NCBI GenBank assembly: GCA_027729925.1
Contig: JAQCEB010000003.1
Span: forward strand, 1-64,000
DNA: 64,000 nt
Direction of reading: 5' to 3'
From: Actinomycetota bacterium
GTDB taxonomy: Bacteria > Actinomycetota > Acidimicrobiia > Actinomarinales > Actinomarinaceae
Below are positions 16,943 to 25,892 of this stretch, one piece after another. The position numbers and the translations under genes are program-made. Within the stretch, counting starts at the first letter, position 1. Each line of letters opens with the position of its first letter. The notes beneath the pieces were generated by a model. That model did no database searches and was not told the origin of the DNA. It saw only the letters and a program-made list of their open reading frames with translations.

Positions 16943-17795
16943 ATTTTTTAATTGGATTAAAGAATACGGTTGGAGGCATTTAATAGCATTAATATTTGTA
17001 ACATTTGCTGTTTATCCAATTTTGTTTGTTGCAACAAATTCAATTGCAGATTTTGCAAACTTAACTAATTCTAAATTAATTCCAGAAGGACTAACCTTAA
17101 AACATTACAAATTGCTTTCTTCAAATCCATTAGTTCCATACTTCAAGTGGCTTTTCAATACATATAAAGTTGCTTTAATCGCCGCATTCTTTAATGTTTT
17201 CCTTGGATCTCTAGCAGCATATGCGTTTTCTAGACTCCAGTTCAAGGGTCGAAGAGCAAGCTTATTAACCTTAGTAATTGTTCAAATGTTTCCATCTTTT
17301 TTAGCATTTGTTGCAATATATCTATTATTTTTTCAAATCAGTGACATTGCTCCATTTATGGGGCTTGGTACACATTTTGGATTAATTCTTGTTTATCTTG
17401 GAGGCTCAATAGGATTTAATTCCTGGTTGATCAAGGGTTTTATGGATACCATATCACCTTCTCTAGACGAAGCTGCAAAAGTAGATGGTGCGACTGATTT
17501 CCAAATATTCAGGAAAATAATAGCACCACTTTCTAGACCAATTTTAGTTGTAATTTTTGTTATTACATTTATAGGTATTTATTCCGACTTTATTCTTGCT
17601 GCCATATTCTTAAAAGATAAAAATCTATGGACAGTTGCAGTTGGAATTAATACAGTTTTTATAGACGATTTCAATGCAGACTGGGGAGTAATAGCTGCAT
17701 CATCAGTTATAGCAGCAACACCGATTGCTGTTCTATTTATCTTTTTTCAGAAGCAAATTACAGGTGGATTAACTGCAGGATCAGTAAAGGGATAA
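16929..17795 (+). CDS. sugar ABC transporter permease, MalG-like
   Basis: The second permease subunit, 288 residues with six membrane helices. The N-terminal cytoplasmic stretch is followed by FVTFAVYPILFVATNS. The EAA loop EAAKVDGATDFQIFRK is nearly the same as that in the partner subunit, as expected for a heterodimer sharing one ATPase. The C-terminal end (GGLTAGSVKG) matches the MalG tail that contacts the ATPase. The 14-base overlap with the upstream permease gene implies coupled translation. The sugar specificity is inferred from the neighbourhood. Confidence 0.9.
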   Translation: METFRFFNWIKEYGWRHLIALIFVTFAVYPILFVATNSIADFANLTNSKLIPEGLTLKHYKLLSSNPLVPYFKWLFNTYKVALIAAFFNVFLGSLAAYAFSRLQFKGRRASLLTLVIVQMFPSFLAFVAIYLLFFQISDIAPFMGLGTHFGLILVYLGGSIGFNSWLIKGFMDTISPSLDEAAKVDGATDFQIFRKIIAPLSRPILVVIFVITFIGIYSDFILAAIFLKDKNLWTVAVGINTVFIDDFNADWGVIAASSVIAATPIAVLFIFFQKQITGGLTAGSVKG

Positions 17796-17838
17796 TTCCT
17801 ATTATTTAATAGCTCATTATGCTTTAATTAATTAAACT

Positions 17839-17844
17839 TATAAT
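17839..17844 (+). promoter_or_regulatory. -10 promoter element of the acyl-CoA ligase operon
   Basis: TATAAT lies 20 bases before the TTG start and just upstream of a strong GGAGGA ribosome-binding site (17855-17860). It would start a transcript for ligase, SDR and acyl-CoA dehydrogenase separately from the sugar transporter. No convincing -35 box was found. Confidence 0.4.
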
Positions 17845-17864
17845 TAGATTCATTGGAGGATATT

Positions 17865-19790
17865 TTGTCTAAGTTACACGATTATTTGAAATCACAAGAA
17901 AATTTAATTACAGCTTCGGTAGAAGGAAAAACACTTTTAGATTTTATTGATAGAAATGCAGAAGAGTACCCCGACTATCCTGCATTAAATACTCCAGCGA
18001 ATAGAGAATACTCAGCGTGGGATTCAATGTCTTGGTCTGAATATCGTGAAGCCGCAAAAAATTTAGCTAGTGGGTTAATAGATCTAGGCTTAGAACCTGA
18101 AGACACAGCATTTATAATGTCAAACAATACGAAAGAGCATAATATTTCAGACTTAGCAATTGTTTATTCCGGTGCTGTCCCGTCCACACTTTATAAACAA
18201 TTGAAATATTCACAAATTGAATATGTAGCTAATCTAATGGAAGCTAAAATCGCGATAGTAGGCGATAAAGAGTTATTCGAGGAAGTAAATAAAGCAAAAA
18301 AAGATTGTCCAAAATTAAAAGCTATTGTTCTAATAAATGATTACGAAAATTATAAAGATCTGGATTACGTTCATAGCTATCACGAATTAATTAACAAAGG
18401 TTCTGAAATAAATTCAAATGATTCTTCAAAACTAGACCATGCAATTTCTACAATTACACCTGATACACTTGCATGCTTAATTTTTACTTCAGGTACAACA
18501 GGTAAACCAAAAGGAGTAATGATTTCACATAAGAACGTACTATGGACAATTGAAAGTCTTTTTGGTCAAATGATACCAGCTAAAAAATTTCCAAGAATTG
18601 TTTCTTACTTACCAATGGCTCATATTGCTGCAAGGGCAGGAGATCATTATCAGGCAATATATCGAGTTGGTCAAATTTTTCCTGTTCCCGTATTAGAAGA
18701 TATGAAAAATGCTTTACCAACAATTAAGCCATCTGTATTTTTAGCTGTACCAAGAGTATGGGAAAAATTTAAAGCTGGATTGCAAGTAAGAATTGATGAA
18801 AATCCAAAAAAAGATCTTATAGACAAAGCTATTAAAAATGGTCTTGAAAAAGTCGAATTAGAGCAAGCTGGAAAAAAAGTTCCATTTGGAATTGCCTTAA
18901 AACATAAAGTATTTTCTAAATTGGTGTTTTCAAAATTCAAAGATGGTCTAGGGATATCAGATACTGAATACTTTGTAACTGCTGCTGCACCTATGAATCA
19001 AGAAGTACATAAATGGTTTCATGCAATAGATATTGATGTTACTGAAATATATGGAATGACCGAAGATACAGGTCCAGCAACAATAGGTGTACCAGGTAAT
19101 GCGGCTGGGCTTTTTTCAAAAAAATTAAACTCTGAAGGTTTAACTATACCAAAGATTCTAAATCCAATTGGTAAAGTCGGAATCCCAATACCTGGAACTG
19201 AAGTTAAAGTCCTTGAAGATGGTGAACTTTGTATTAAAGGTAACCATGTTGCTCAAGGATATTATAAATCTGAAGATCAAACACAAGAAACTTTTGATAA
19301 TGAAGGTTGGCTACATACTGGAGATCTAGCAGAGATTGACGATGAGGGTTATGTCAAGATTATTGGTAGAAAAAAAGAAATCTTAATTACATCAGCGGGT
19401 AAAAATATTGCTCCAGTTGAATTAGAAGATTTAATTAAACCGCATCAATTAATTGGTCAAATTTGTGTAGTAGGCGATGGTAAGAAATATTTGACTGCAT
19501 TAATTGTTTTAGATGGAGATGGAGGAGCGCAAGCTTGGGCTTCTGAAAATGGTGTTGAATATTCAATTAAAGATATGTCTAAAAACTCAAAAGTGATTGA
19601 AGCGATACAGAGTCAAGTTGATGAAGCAAACTCAAAAGTTGCCCAAGTCCAACAAATCAAAAAATTTATTATTTTAGAAAAAGAGTGGACAGATTCAAGC
19701 GGTGAATTAACTCCAACTATGAAATTAAAGAGAAATGTAATTGCTGAAATTTATCATGAGCAAATTGAATCTATGTATGAAGGGGATTAA
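17865..19790 (+). CDS. long-chain fatty-acid--CoA ligase (AMP-forming)
   Basis: An ANL-superfamily enzyme of 641 residues that activates a fatty acid to acyl-CoA via an acyl-adenylate, the entry to beta-oxidation. Visible motifs are the P-loop-like LIFTSGTTGKPKGVMISH, the YGMTEDTGPAT adenine-binding motif, GWLHTGDLAEID with the ribose-binding Asp, and the GRKKEILITSAGKNIAP hinge with the later catalytic lysine (TPTMKLKRN). The sequence fits the long-chain FACL/FAA group. The TTG at 17865 lies five bases after GGAGGA, which decides the start over an in-frame TTG at 17853. The SDR gene follows after two bases. Confidence 0.9.
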   Translation: MSKLHDYLKSQENLITASVEGKTLLDFIDRNAEEYPDYPALNTPANREYSAWDSMSWSEYREAAKNLASGLIDLGLEPEDTAFIMSNNTKEHNISDLAIVYSGAVPSTLYKQLKYSQIEYVANLMEAKIAIVGDKELFEEVNKAKKDCPKLKAIVLINDYENYKDLDYVHSYHELINKGSEINSNDSSKLDHAISTITPDTLACLIFTSGTTGKPKGVMISHKNVLWTIESLFGQMIPAKKFPRIVSYLPMAHIAARAGDHYQAIYRVGQIFPVPVLEDMKNALPTIKPSVFLAVPRVWEKFKAGLQVRIDENPKKDLIDKAIKNGLEKVELEQAGKKVPFGIALKHKVFSKLVFSKFKDGLGISDTEYFVTAAAPMNQEVHKWFHAIDIDVTEIYGMTEDTGPATIGVPGNAAGLFSKKLNSEGLTIPKILNPIGKVGIPIPGTEVKVLEDGELCIKGNHVAQGYYKSEDQTQETFDNEGWLHTGDLAEIDDEGYVKIIGRKKEILITSAGKNIAPVELEDLIKPHQLIGQICVVGDGKKYLTALIVLDGDGGAQAWASENGVEYSIKDMSKNSKVIEAIQSQVDEANSKVAQVQQIKKFIILEKEWTDSSGELTPTMKLKRNVIAEIYHEQIESMYEGD

Positions 19791-19792
19791 AT

Positions 19793-20701
19793 ATGGGAAA
19801 TGTAAATTTCGAAGGTAAAACAGTAATAGTTACTGGTGCGGGTAATGGCTTAGGTAGATCATACGCACTTGAGTTTGCCGCTAGAGGAGCAAATGTAGTT
19901 GTTAATGATTTAGGTGGTTCGGTTGATGGATCAGGAGGTGCAAATGCTCCTGCTGATTTAGTAGTAGAAGAAATTAAAAAAAATGGTGGGGAAGCAGTAG
20001 CAAACTATAGTTCTGTTGCATCAAAAGAAGGTGGTGAATCTATAGTTACAACAGCTCTTGAAACTTATGGAGATTTACATGCAGTTGTTAATAATGCAGG
20101 TATTTTAAGAGATAGAAGTTTTTCAAAAATGTCAGAAGAAGATTTCTCACTTGTATTAGATGTTCATCTAAAAGGAACTTTCTACGTATGTCAACCTGCT
20201 TTTAATCACATGAAAGAAAAAGGCTATGGGAGGTTTGTAAATGTTGCTTCTCCATCTGGTCTTTTTGGAAACTTTGGTCAATTGAATTATGGTGCAGCGA
20301 AGATGGGGATTGTTGGCTTGACTAATGTTATGGCAATCGAAGGAGCTAAATACAATATTAAAGCTAATGTTTTAGCTCCCAACGCAACAACAAGAATGAC
20401 TGAAGAACTTTTTGGTGAAGACTTTGCAAAAATGTTCAGTGTTGATAATGTAACACCTTTAGTTGTATATTTAGCTTCAGAAGAGTGTCAAACTTCTCAT
20501 GAAATATTTTCTTGTGGTGCAGGCAGATTTGCTCGGGTAGGAATATCAACTCACGTTGGGTATTTTAACCCAAAAGCCGATGCAGATGATATTAGCAAAA
20601 ATTTTGAAAAAATTAGAAAGATTAATGAACCAATTTACCCAGGTAGTATTTTAGATGAAATGCCATTATTTAATGAAGCAATGCAAAAAGGAGATATTTA
20701 A
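19793..20701 (+). CDS. short-chain dehydrogenase, MFE-2-type 3-hydroxyacyl-CoA dehydrogenase
   Basis: A 302-residue SDR resembling the dehydrogenase module of peroxisomal multifunctional enzyme type 2. NAD-binding motif TGAGNGLGRSYA and VVVNDLGGSVDGSG follow the MFE-2 pattern, then NNAGILRDRSF, the catalytic Ser in NVASPSG, and the YGAAK motif. The C-terminal about 60 residues extend past the SDR core. It would oxidise 3-hydroxyacyl-CoA to 3-ketoacyl-CoA. It sits between an acyl-CoA ligase and an acyl-CoA dehydrogenase in one operon, which supports a beta-oxidation role. Confidence 0.85.
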   Translation: MGNVNFEGKTVIVTGAGNGLGRSYALEFAARGANVVVNDLGGSVDGSGGANAPADLVVEEIKKNGGEAVANYSSVASKEGGESIVTTALETYGDLHAVVNNAGILRDRSFSKMSEEDFSLVLDVHLKGTFYVCQPAFNHMKEKGYGRFVNVASPSGLFGNFGQLNYGAAKMGIVGLTNVMAIEGAKYNIKANVLAPNATTRMTEELFGEDFAKMFSVDNVTPLVVYLASEECQTSHEIFSCGAGRFARVGISTHVGYFNPKADADDISKNFEKIRKINEPIYPGSILDEMPLFNEAMQKGDI

Positions 20702-21919
20702 TTGGTTTCAACGCTAACTGATAAATCTAATCCTGAGTTGCTTGTTAAAGAAAAGTTAACTGAATTAATTGAATTTAGAAAAAACTCTCAAACTTTACAA
20801 GAATTTTGGGGAAAGCAATTTGACTTAGGATTAGCATGGGTTCAATTTCCTGAAGGAGCTGGAGGATTAGGTTTAAATCCAAAATATCAACTGTTCATAA
20901 GTGAGACGCTAAGAAAAGAAGGAATCTCTCAACAAAATCGAGTTGCAAACATATTAGGTATTGGTATGGGAGCTCCAACTATTGTTGAATTTGGAACTGA
21001 AGAACAAATAGCTAAATATTTAAGACCAATGTTCACTACTGAAGAAATTTGGTGTCAATTGTTTTCCGAACCAGGTTCTGGATCAGATTTAGCAAGTTTG
21101 TCAACAAAAGCGGTTGATGACGGAGATGGTTATATTGTCAATGGACAAAAAGTGTGGACAACTTTAGGTCACTTAGCAAAATGGGGTCTAATTGTTACTA
21201 GAACAGATCCAAATGTTCCAAAACATAGGGGATTAACATTTTTTATTGTTGATATGGAATCTGACGGAGTTGATGTACGCCCATTAAGACAAATAACTGG
21301 AGAAGCAGAGTTTAATGAAGTTTATTTTACAGATGTTAAAATTCCAAAACAAAATATGTTAGGAAGCTTAGGCGATGGCTGGAGGGTTTCTTTGGCAATT
21401 TTAATGAATGAGAGAGTAGCAATTGGCGGTAATGTTAGGGAACGAGGAAGCGGAGCCCCAGGTCACTTAGTTCAATTATGGAAAGATTTAAAACTTTCCG
21501 ATCCAGTTACTAAAGATAAGCTTGTAAGTTTGTGGATAGAACAAGAAGCAGTTCGATTGACCAATATACGTGCTACGGAATTAAGGGAGAAGGGAATACC
21601 AGGACCAGAGGGTTCGACAAGTAAACTTTATGAAGCTGAAATTAACAAAGCATCTTATGAGTTTGGAATGGAAATGTTAGGTAATGACGGGCTACTCTTT
21701 CCAAGAGGATATGAACTAACACAACCAGAGTTAAATTTTGAAAATGAAACATTTGGATTTACAGATACACAAAGTTTATTTTTAAGATCAAGAGCTAACT
21801 CAATTGAAGGTGGGACTTCAGAAATAATGAGAAATATTATTGCTGAAAGAGTACTTGGTTTACCAAGCGAACCTAAATCAGATAAAGATAAAGCTTGGAA
21901 AGATATTCCTAGATCTTAA
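20702..21919 (+). CDS. acyl-CoA dehydrogenase
   Basis: An FAD flavoenzyme of 405 residues that introduces the 2,3-double bond into acyl-CoA and passes electrons to ETF. The FAD/substrate segment reads WCQLFSEPGSGSDLASL, followed by NGQKVWTTLGHLAKW. The C-terminal signature IEGGTSEIMRNIIAERVLGLP is present. The catalytic glutamate cannot be placed with certainty from sequence alone. It starts with TTG immediately after the SDR stop codon. Its chain-length preference is unknown. The gene ends one base before the convergent thiN stop. Confidence 0.88.
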   Translation: MVSTLTDKSNPELLVKEKLTELIEFRKNSQTLQEFWGKQFDLGLAWVQFPEGAGGLGLNPKYQLFISETLRKEGISQQNRVANILGIGMGAPTIVEFGTEEQIAKYLRPMFTTEEIWCQLFSEPGSGSDLASLSTKAVDDGDGYIVNGQKVWTTLGHLAKWGLIVTRTDPNVPKHRGLTFFIVDMESDGVDVRPLRQITGEAEFNEVYFTDVKIPKQNMLGSLGDGWRVSLAILMNERVAIGGNVRERGSGAPGHLVQLWKDLKLSDPVTKDKLVSLWIEQEAVRLTNIRATELREKGIPGPEGSTSKLYEAEINKASYEFGMEMLGNDGLLFPRGYELTQPELNFENETFGFTDTQSLFLRSRANSIEGGTSEIMRNIIAERVLGLPSEPKSDKDKAWKDIPRS

Positions 21920-22525
21920 TTAGTAAATAATACAGTAATTTCCCTCATCGCAGTTAATTTTTATCAATCTTTCAATTGATTCATTACGTAATGTACTAGT
22001 TGAACCAAAATTAATATTTTTATTTTGAAGATTCCATTTAGCTCCAGAAATGTTTAAATTTTTAATATTAGATAGTGGAAGTAAACTGAAAACTTGATGT
22101 AAATCTATTTCAATTGATTTGGGATTAAATACGATTTTTTGCTTTCCGTAAAACCAGGTTATTTTATTTGAGAATTTACTAATTGAAATTGTAATAAATA
22201 TGGAAAGCAAATGGTCAATTTCACCATTTTCACCTCCAATTATATCTATTGATTGAATTTCAAATTTTGAAACATAATCCATTGCAATTTCAAAATCAGT
22301 TTGATCTTTATCTTTTGGATATTTAATTATTTCAATATTATTTTTGACTGATTCATTGAGTAAAATTTTATCAATTGAATCTAAGTCTCCAATTATCAAA
22401 TCAGGAGATACCGAAATTTTATTTAAATGTTTTATACCACTATCAACAGCTATTATTTTTTCATATTCTATTTTTTGTTTTATATCAGAAGAACATTTTC
22501 CTCCAATTGACATTAATATTTTCAT
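21920..22525 (-). CDS. thiN: thiamine pyrophosphokinase
   Basis: This enzyme transfers pyrophosphate from ATP to thiamine, giving thiamine diphosphate directly from salvaged thiamine. In 201 residues, the motifs DLIIGDLDSI, KYPKDKDQTDFEIAMDY and GGENGEIDHLL match the catalytic Asp cluster and thiamine-binding loop of the ThiN/TPK family. The C-terminal beta sandwich is present (LPLSNIKNLNISGAKW, with STLRNE). No TPP riboswitch was found in its leader. It is transcribed alone on the minus strand, divergent from the nfuA-like gene. Confidence 0.85.
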   Translation of the reverse strand: MKILMSIGGKCSSDIKQKIEYEKIIAVDSGIKHLNKISVSPDLIIGDLDSIDKILLNESVKNNIEIIKYPKDKDQTDFEIAMDYVSKFEIQSIDIIGGENGEIDHLLSIFITISISKFSNKITWFYGKQKIVFNPKSIEIDLHQVFSLLPLSNIKNLNISGAKWNLQNKNINFGSTSTLRNESIERLIKINCDEGNYCIIY

Positions 22526-22598
22526 TACACTTTCATCTTAATAATCAATTTATCACTATATATTTCTCACATAACACAGTTTGGTTAAGATATTTATC

Positions 22599-23225
22599 AT
22601 GAGCAATGAATATAATTTTAAAATTGGTGAAGAAGCTGTAAAAACTATTATAGAGTTAAGAGATAAAGAACCCGGAGACAAAGAATATGCTTTGTTCTTA
22701 CAAATAGATGGAGTTCATGGCAATCAATTCACATACGATTTAAGTTTTTTAGATATTAATCAAGCACGAACAGATGACTTAAGACTAGATTTTGGAAATT
22801 TACCAGTAATTATAGCGTCTAAGGATATTGATAAATTCGATGGCGCTAGCCTTGATATGTCAGATGATGAGTTTGCTCCAGGCTTAACTATGGATAATCC
22901 AAATACTCCTAGTCCTGCAATGATAGGGAATCCTGCAGATTTGCCGGAATTAAAAGGTGAGTTAGCAGAAAAAGTTCAAGCTGTGCTTGAGAATCAAATA
23001 AATCCAGCAATTGCATCACACGGTGGAGCTGCACAATTAATTGGAGTTGAAGGTAATGATATTTATTTAAGACTTGGTGGTGGTTGTCAAGGTTGTGGTA
23101 TGGCACAAGTTACACTTTCGCAGGGAATTGAAGCATCTCTCAGACAAGCTGTTCCTGAAATAGGTAATATTATTGATGCAACTGACCATGCAGCAGGTGA
23201 AAATCCTTATTTTGCTTCACACTAA
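22599..23225 (+). CDS. NifU-like iron-sulfur cluster carrier, NfuA type
   Basis: About 208 residues in two domains. Residues about 1-95 resemble a degenerate HesB/IscA-like (A-type) domain without its cysteines. Residues about 120-200 form a NifU C-terminal domain with the cluster-ligating pair in LGGGCQGCGMAQVTL. It should bind and deliver a 4Fe-4S cluster at a dimer interface. The ATG at 22599 starts a typical N-terminus, and the longer in-frame start at 22581 adds six unlikely residues. It stands alone, converging with a 4-base overlap on a quinone-oxidoreductase-like gene. Confidence 0.85.
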   Translation: MSNEYNFKIGEEAVKTIIELRDKEPGDKEYALFLQIDGVHGNQFTYDLSFLDINQARTDDLRLDFGNLPVIIASKDIDKFDGASLDMSDDEFAPGLTMDNPNTPSPAMIGNPADLPELKGELAEKVQAVLENQINPAIASHGGAAQLIGVEGNDIYLRLGGGCQGCGMAQVTLSQGIEASLRQAVPEIGNIIDATDHAAGENPYFASH

Positions 23226-24193
23226 AACTTAATAACTGATTTACCTATATTTTTCCTAGATAGAAAGCTTTCAAGAGCTAAATAAGTTTGTTCTAAATTA
23301 AAAATATTTTTTGGAACAATATCTAATTTTCCCTCGTTAACATAACTAACTAATTCTTGAAAATCTTCTGCTGTTTCATGAGGAGATGTATTAGTCCAAC
23401 GGCCCCACCAAACACCGACAATTGAAACACCTTTTACCAGTGTTAAATTTAATGAAATTTTTGGTATTTCTCCATTAGCGAATCCAATTACTAAAAGTCG
23501 TCCATTAAATGCTGTAGCTCTTAATGCTTGCTCAGTAGCATTTCCACCAACAGGGTCTATAACTATGTCAACCCCCTTACCTTCAGTTAAATCTTTTACT
23601 GCTTCCTTTAAATCAACTTTGTCATACCTAATAATTTCATTGCTACCAAGACTCTTTACATAATCTGCTTTTTCATCCGATCCAACTGCAGAAATAATTT
23701 TTAAACCCATAATTTTAGCCAATTGAATAGAAGCAGTACCTATTCCACCAGAAGCTCCAAGAACTAATAGTGTTTCACCATTTTTAGCGTTTGCTCTTCT
23801 TTTAAGTGCATAATATGAAGTTCCATAATTTATAGGTAAGCTTGCACCAGCAAGAGAGTCAAACTCATTGTTAACTGGTATTACTAAATTTTTATTTACA
23901 CTTACATATTCAGCAAAACCGCCAATTGTTGGAATACCAATTACTTTTGTGCCAATAGGTAACTTAACTTTTTCACCAATTTCTTCTATATATCCACAAA
24001 CTTCATTTCCAGGTACAAAAGGTGGTTCCATAACGATTTGATATTTACCTTGAACTAGAAGTGCATCTGGAAAATTTACCCCTGCTGCCTCAACTTTTAT
24101 TAATACTTCATTTTCAGAAATATTTGGTTTATTGTACTCTTTGACTTCTAAAAGTTTTGGGTCACCCAACTGGGTACAAACAACTGCTTTCAC
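23222..24193 (-). CDS. zinc-free medium-chain dehydrogenase, NADPH:quinone oxidoreductase-like
   Basis: A 323-residue MDR-superfamily protein lacking the zinc-ligand cysteines of alcohol dehydrogenases. GVNFPDALLVQGKYQ and FVPGNEVCGYIEE at the N-terminal GroES-like domain, and LVLGASGGIGTASIQLAK in the Rossmann domain, match NADPH:quinone oxidoreductases and enoyl-reductase-like relatives. The GTG start is supported by TTAGGAG six bases upstream. Its place at the end of the thiolase-MaoC minus-strand cluster suggests a part in acyl or aldehyde metabolism, but the substrate cannot be inferred. Confidence 0.82.
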   Translation of the reverse strand: MKAVVCTQLGDPKLLEVKEYNKPNISENEVLIKVEAAGVNFPDALLVQGKYQIVMEPPFVPGNEVCGYIEEIGEKVKLPIGTKVIGIPTIGGFAEYVSVNKNLVIPVNNEFDSLAGASLPINYGTSYYALKRRANAKNGETLLVLGASGGIGTASIQLAKIMGLKIISAVGSDEKADYVKSLGSNEIIRYDKVDLKEAVKDLTEGKGVDIVIDPVGGNATEQALRATAFNGRLLVIGFANGEIPKISLNLTLVKGVSIVGVWWGRWTNTSPHETAEDFQELVSYVNEGKLDIVPKNIFNLEQTYLALESFLSRKNIGKSVIKF

Positions 24194-24241
24194 TTAGTTA
24201 CTCCTAATTTAGTAAAGAAACCTAAAAATAAAATTCGTAAT

Positions 24242-25420
24242 TTAAATAACCTCAAAAAGGCCGGCTGCTCCCATTCCGCCACCAACACACATTGTAACAA
24301 CAACATATTTAGCACCTCTACGCTTACCCTCCATAAGTGCATGCATAGTCATTCTTGCACCAGTCATACCATAAGGATGGCCTATAGATATTGATCCACC
24401 ATTTACATTGTAAATTTCGTTATCAATTCCTAAATAATCTCTACAATAAAGAGCTTGAACTGCAAATGCTTCGTTTAGTTCCCAGAGACCTATGTCGTCA
24501 ATAGTTAAATTAAATCTCTCTAATAATTTTGGAACAGCATAGATCGGACCAATACCCATTTCTTCTGGAGCAAGCCCAGCAACTGCCATCCCTCTGTAGT
24601 AGCCAAGTGGAGTAAGCCCTTTTTTTTCAGCAACTTTAGATTCCATAATAACAACTGCTGCTGAGCCATCAGATAATTGAGAAGCATTTCCTGCAGTGAT
24701 GAACTTACCTTCTCCATAAACTGGCACTAAAGTCGATAATCCCTCTAAATTAGTTTCTGGTCTATTACCTTCATCTTTCTCTAAAGTGACCTCTAGTTCA
24801 GAAATTTCTCCAGTAACTTTATCTTTTACTAATTTAGATGTGGTTGTTGTAATTATTTCATCCTTAAATAATCCTGCTTCCTGTGCGGTAGCTGTTCTAA
24901 GCTGACTTTGTAATGAATACTCATCTTGACTTTCTCTTGTTATGTTGTATTTAGAGGCTACTAAATCAGCAGTTTCAATCATTGGCATATAAGCATGTTT
25001 TGCATTGTTAGTTACCTGGGAGTCAATTTCTAATCTCATTTCAGCTGTCTGAACTAGAGAAATAGATTCAACACCACCAGCAACAATAACATCCATATTA
25101 TCTGTGATAATTTGTTTTGAGGCTGTAGCAATTGCCATCATACCAGATGAACATTGTCTATCAATAGTCATACCTGAAACAGTGTGTGGTAAGCCTGCAG
25201 CAATTCCAGCTAACCTACCAATGTTTAAAGCTTGAGATCCTTGTTGTTGAGCGCAACCTAAAACTACATCATCTATTTCAGCTGGATCTATTCCAGCTCT
25301 CTTTACTGCTTCAGTAATTGAATATGAAGCTAAAGTTGGTGCAGCTGTTTTGTTATATGCACCTCTATATGCTTTACCAATTGGAGTCCTCGCTGCTGAT
25401 ACAATTACTGCTTCTCTCAT
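24242..25420 (-). CDS. acetyl-CoA acyltransferase (thiolase)
   Basis: A 392-residue thiolase that performs the last step of beta-oxidation (or the reverse condensation). The nucleophilic cysteine is in DRQCSSGMMAIA, the HEAF-equivalent reads LNEAFAVQ, the catalytic His is in SIGHPYGMTGARM, and the second catalytic Cys is in VTMCVGGGMGAAGLF. These are complete. Degradative versus biosynthetic use cannot be settled, but the acyl-CoA dehydrogenases, hydratase and hydroxyacyl-CoA dehydrogenase around it favour degradation. AGGAAA lies before the ATG, and the MaoC gene ends ten bases upstream in the same operon. Confidence 0.92.
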   Translation of the reverse strand: MREAVIVSAARTPIGKAYRGAYNKTAAPTLASYSITEAVKRAGIDPAEIDDVVLGCAQQQGSQALNIGRLAGIAAGLPHTVSGMTIDRQCSSGMMAIATASKQIITDNMDVIVAGGVESISLVQTAEMRLEIDSQVTNNAKHAYMPMIETADLVASKYNITRESQDEYSLQSQLRTATAQEAGLFKDEIITTTTSKLVKDKVTGEISELEVTLEKDEGNRPETNLEGLSTLVPVYGEGKFITAGNASQLSDGSAAVVIMESKVAEKKGLTPLGYYRGMAVAGLAPEEMGIGPIYAVPKLLERFNLTIDDIGLWELNEAFAVQALYCRDYLGIDNEIYNVNGGSISIGHPYGMTGARMTMHALMEGKRRGAKYVVVTMCVGGGMGAAGLFEVI

Positions 25421-25430
25421 ATTTTCCTCA

Positions 25431-25892
25431 CTATTCTTGTACTATATAAAGACTTAATGCTTCAACTACAGCAGCTGGTTTTTCTTTTCCTTCTATTTCA
25501 ATTGTTATAGTAGATTTTAACAACCAGCGTCCGTTTTTTTTGTACTGTACATCTGATAAAACAAATCTTCCTCGAATTTTACTATTAACTGGAACTGCCT
25601 CCATAAATCGAACTTTGTCAACACCGTAATTTACAGCCATTTGCACTTTTTCTGGCATAAATCCAACTTCTGCTGACATAAACGAAACCAGGCTTAAAGT
25701 TAAATATCCATGTGCAATAGTTGTTCCCCAAGGAGTTGCTTTTGCCATTTCTTCATCAACATGAATAAACTGATGATCATTTGTTGCTTCAGCAAACTGG
25801 TTTATTCTTTCTTGGGTTATTTCAATCCAATTTGAAACTCCTGTTTCTTGACCTATATATTTTTCAAGCTCATTTGCTGGAACAATATTCAT
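25431..25892 (-). CDS. MaoC-type enoyl-CoA hydratase
   Basis: A single hot-dog domain of 153 residues with the (R)-hydratase motif: NQFAEATNDHQFIHVDEEMA, where the Asp-His pair is catalytic, followed by TTIAHGYLTLSL. MaoC hydratases add water to trans-2-enoyl-CoA. Its start forms an ATGA overlap with the stop of the phosphotransferase-like gene, and the thiolase follows. The stereochemistry expected of MaoC (R) fits an MFE-2-type SDR, also present nearby, which is a sensible partner. Confidence 0.87.
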   Translation of the reverse strand: MNIVPANELEKYIGQETGVSNWIEITQERINQFAEATNDHQFIHVDEEMAKATPWGTTIAHGYLTLSLVSFMSAEVGFMPEKVQMAVNYGVDKVRFMEAVPVNSKIRGRFVLSDVQYKKNGRWLLKSTITIEIEGKEKPAAVVEALSLYIVQE

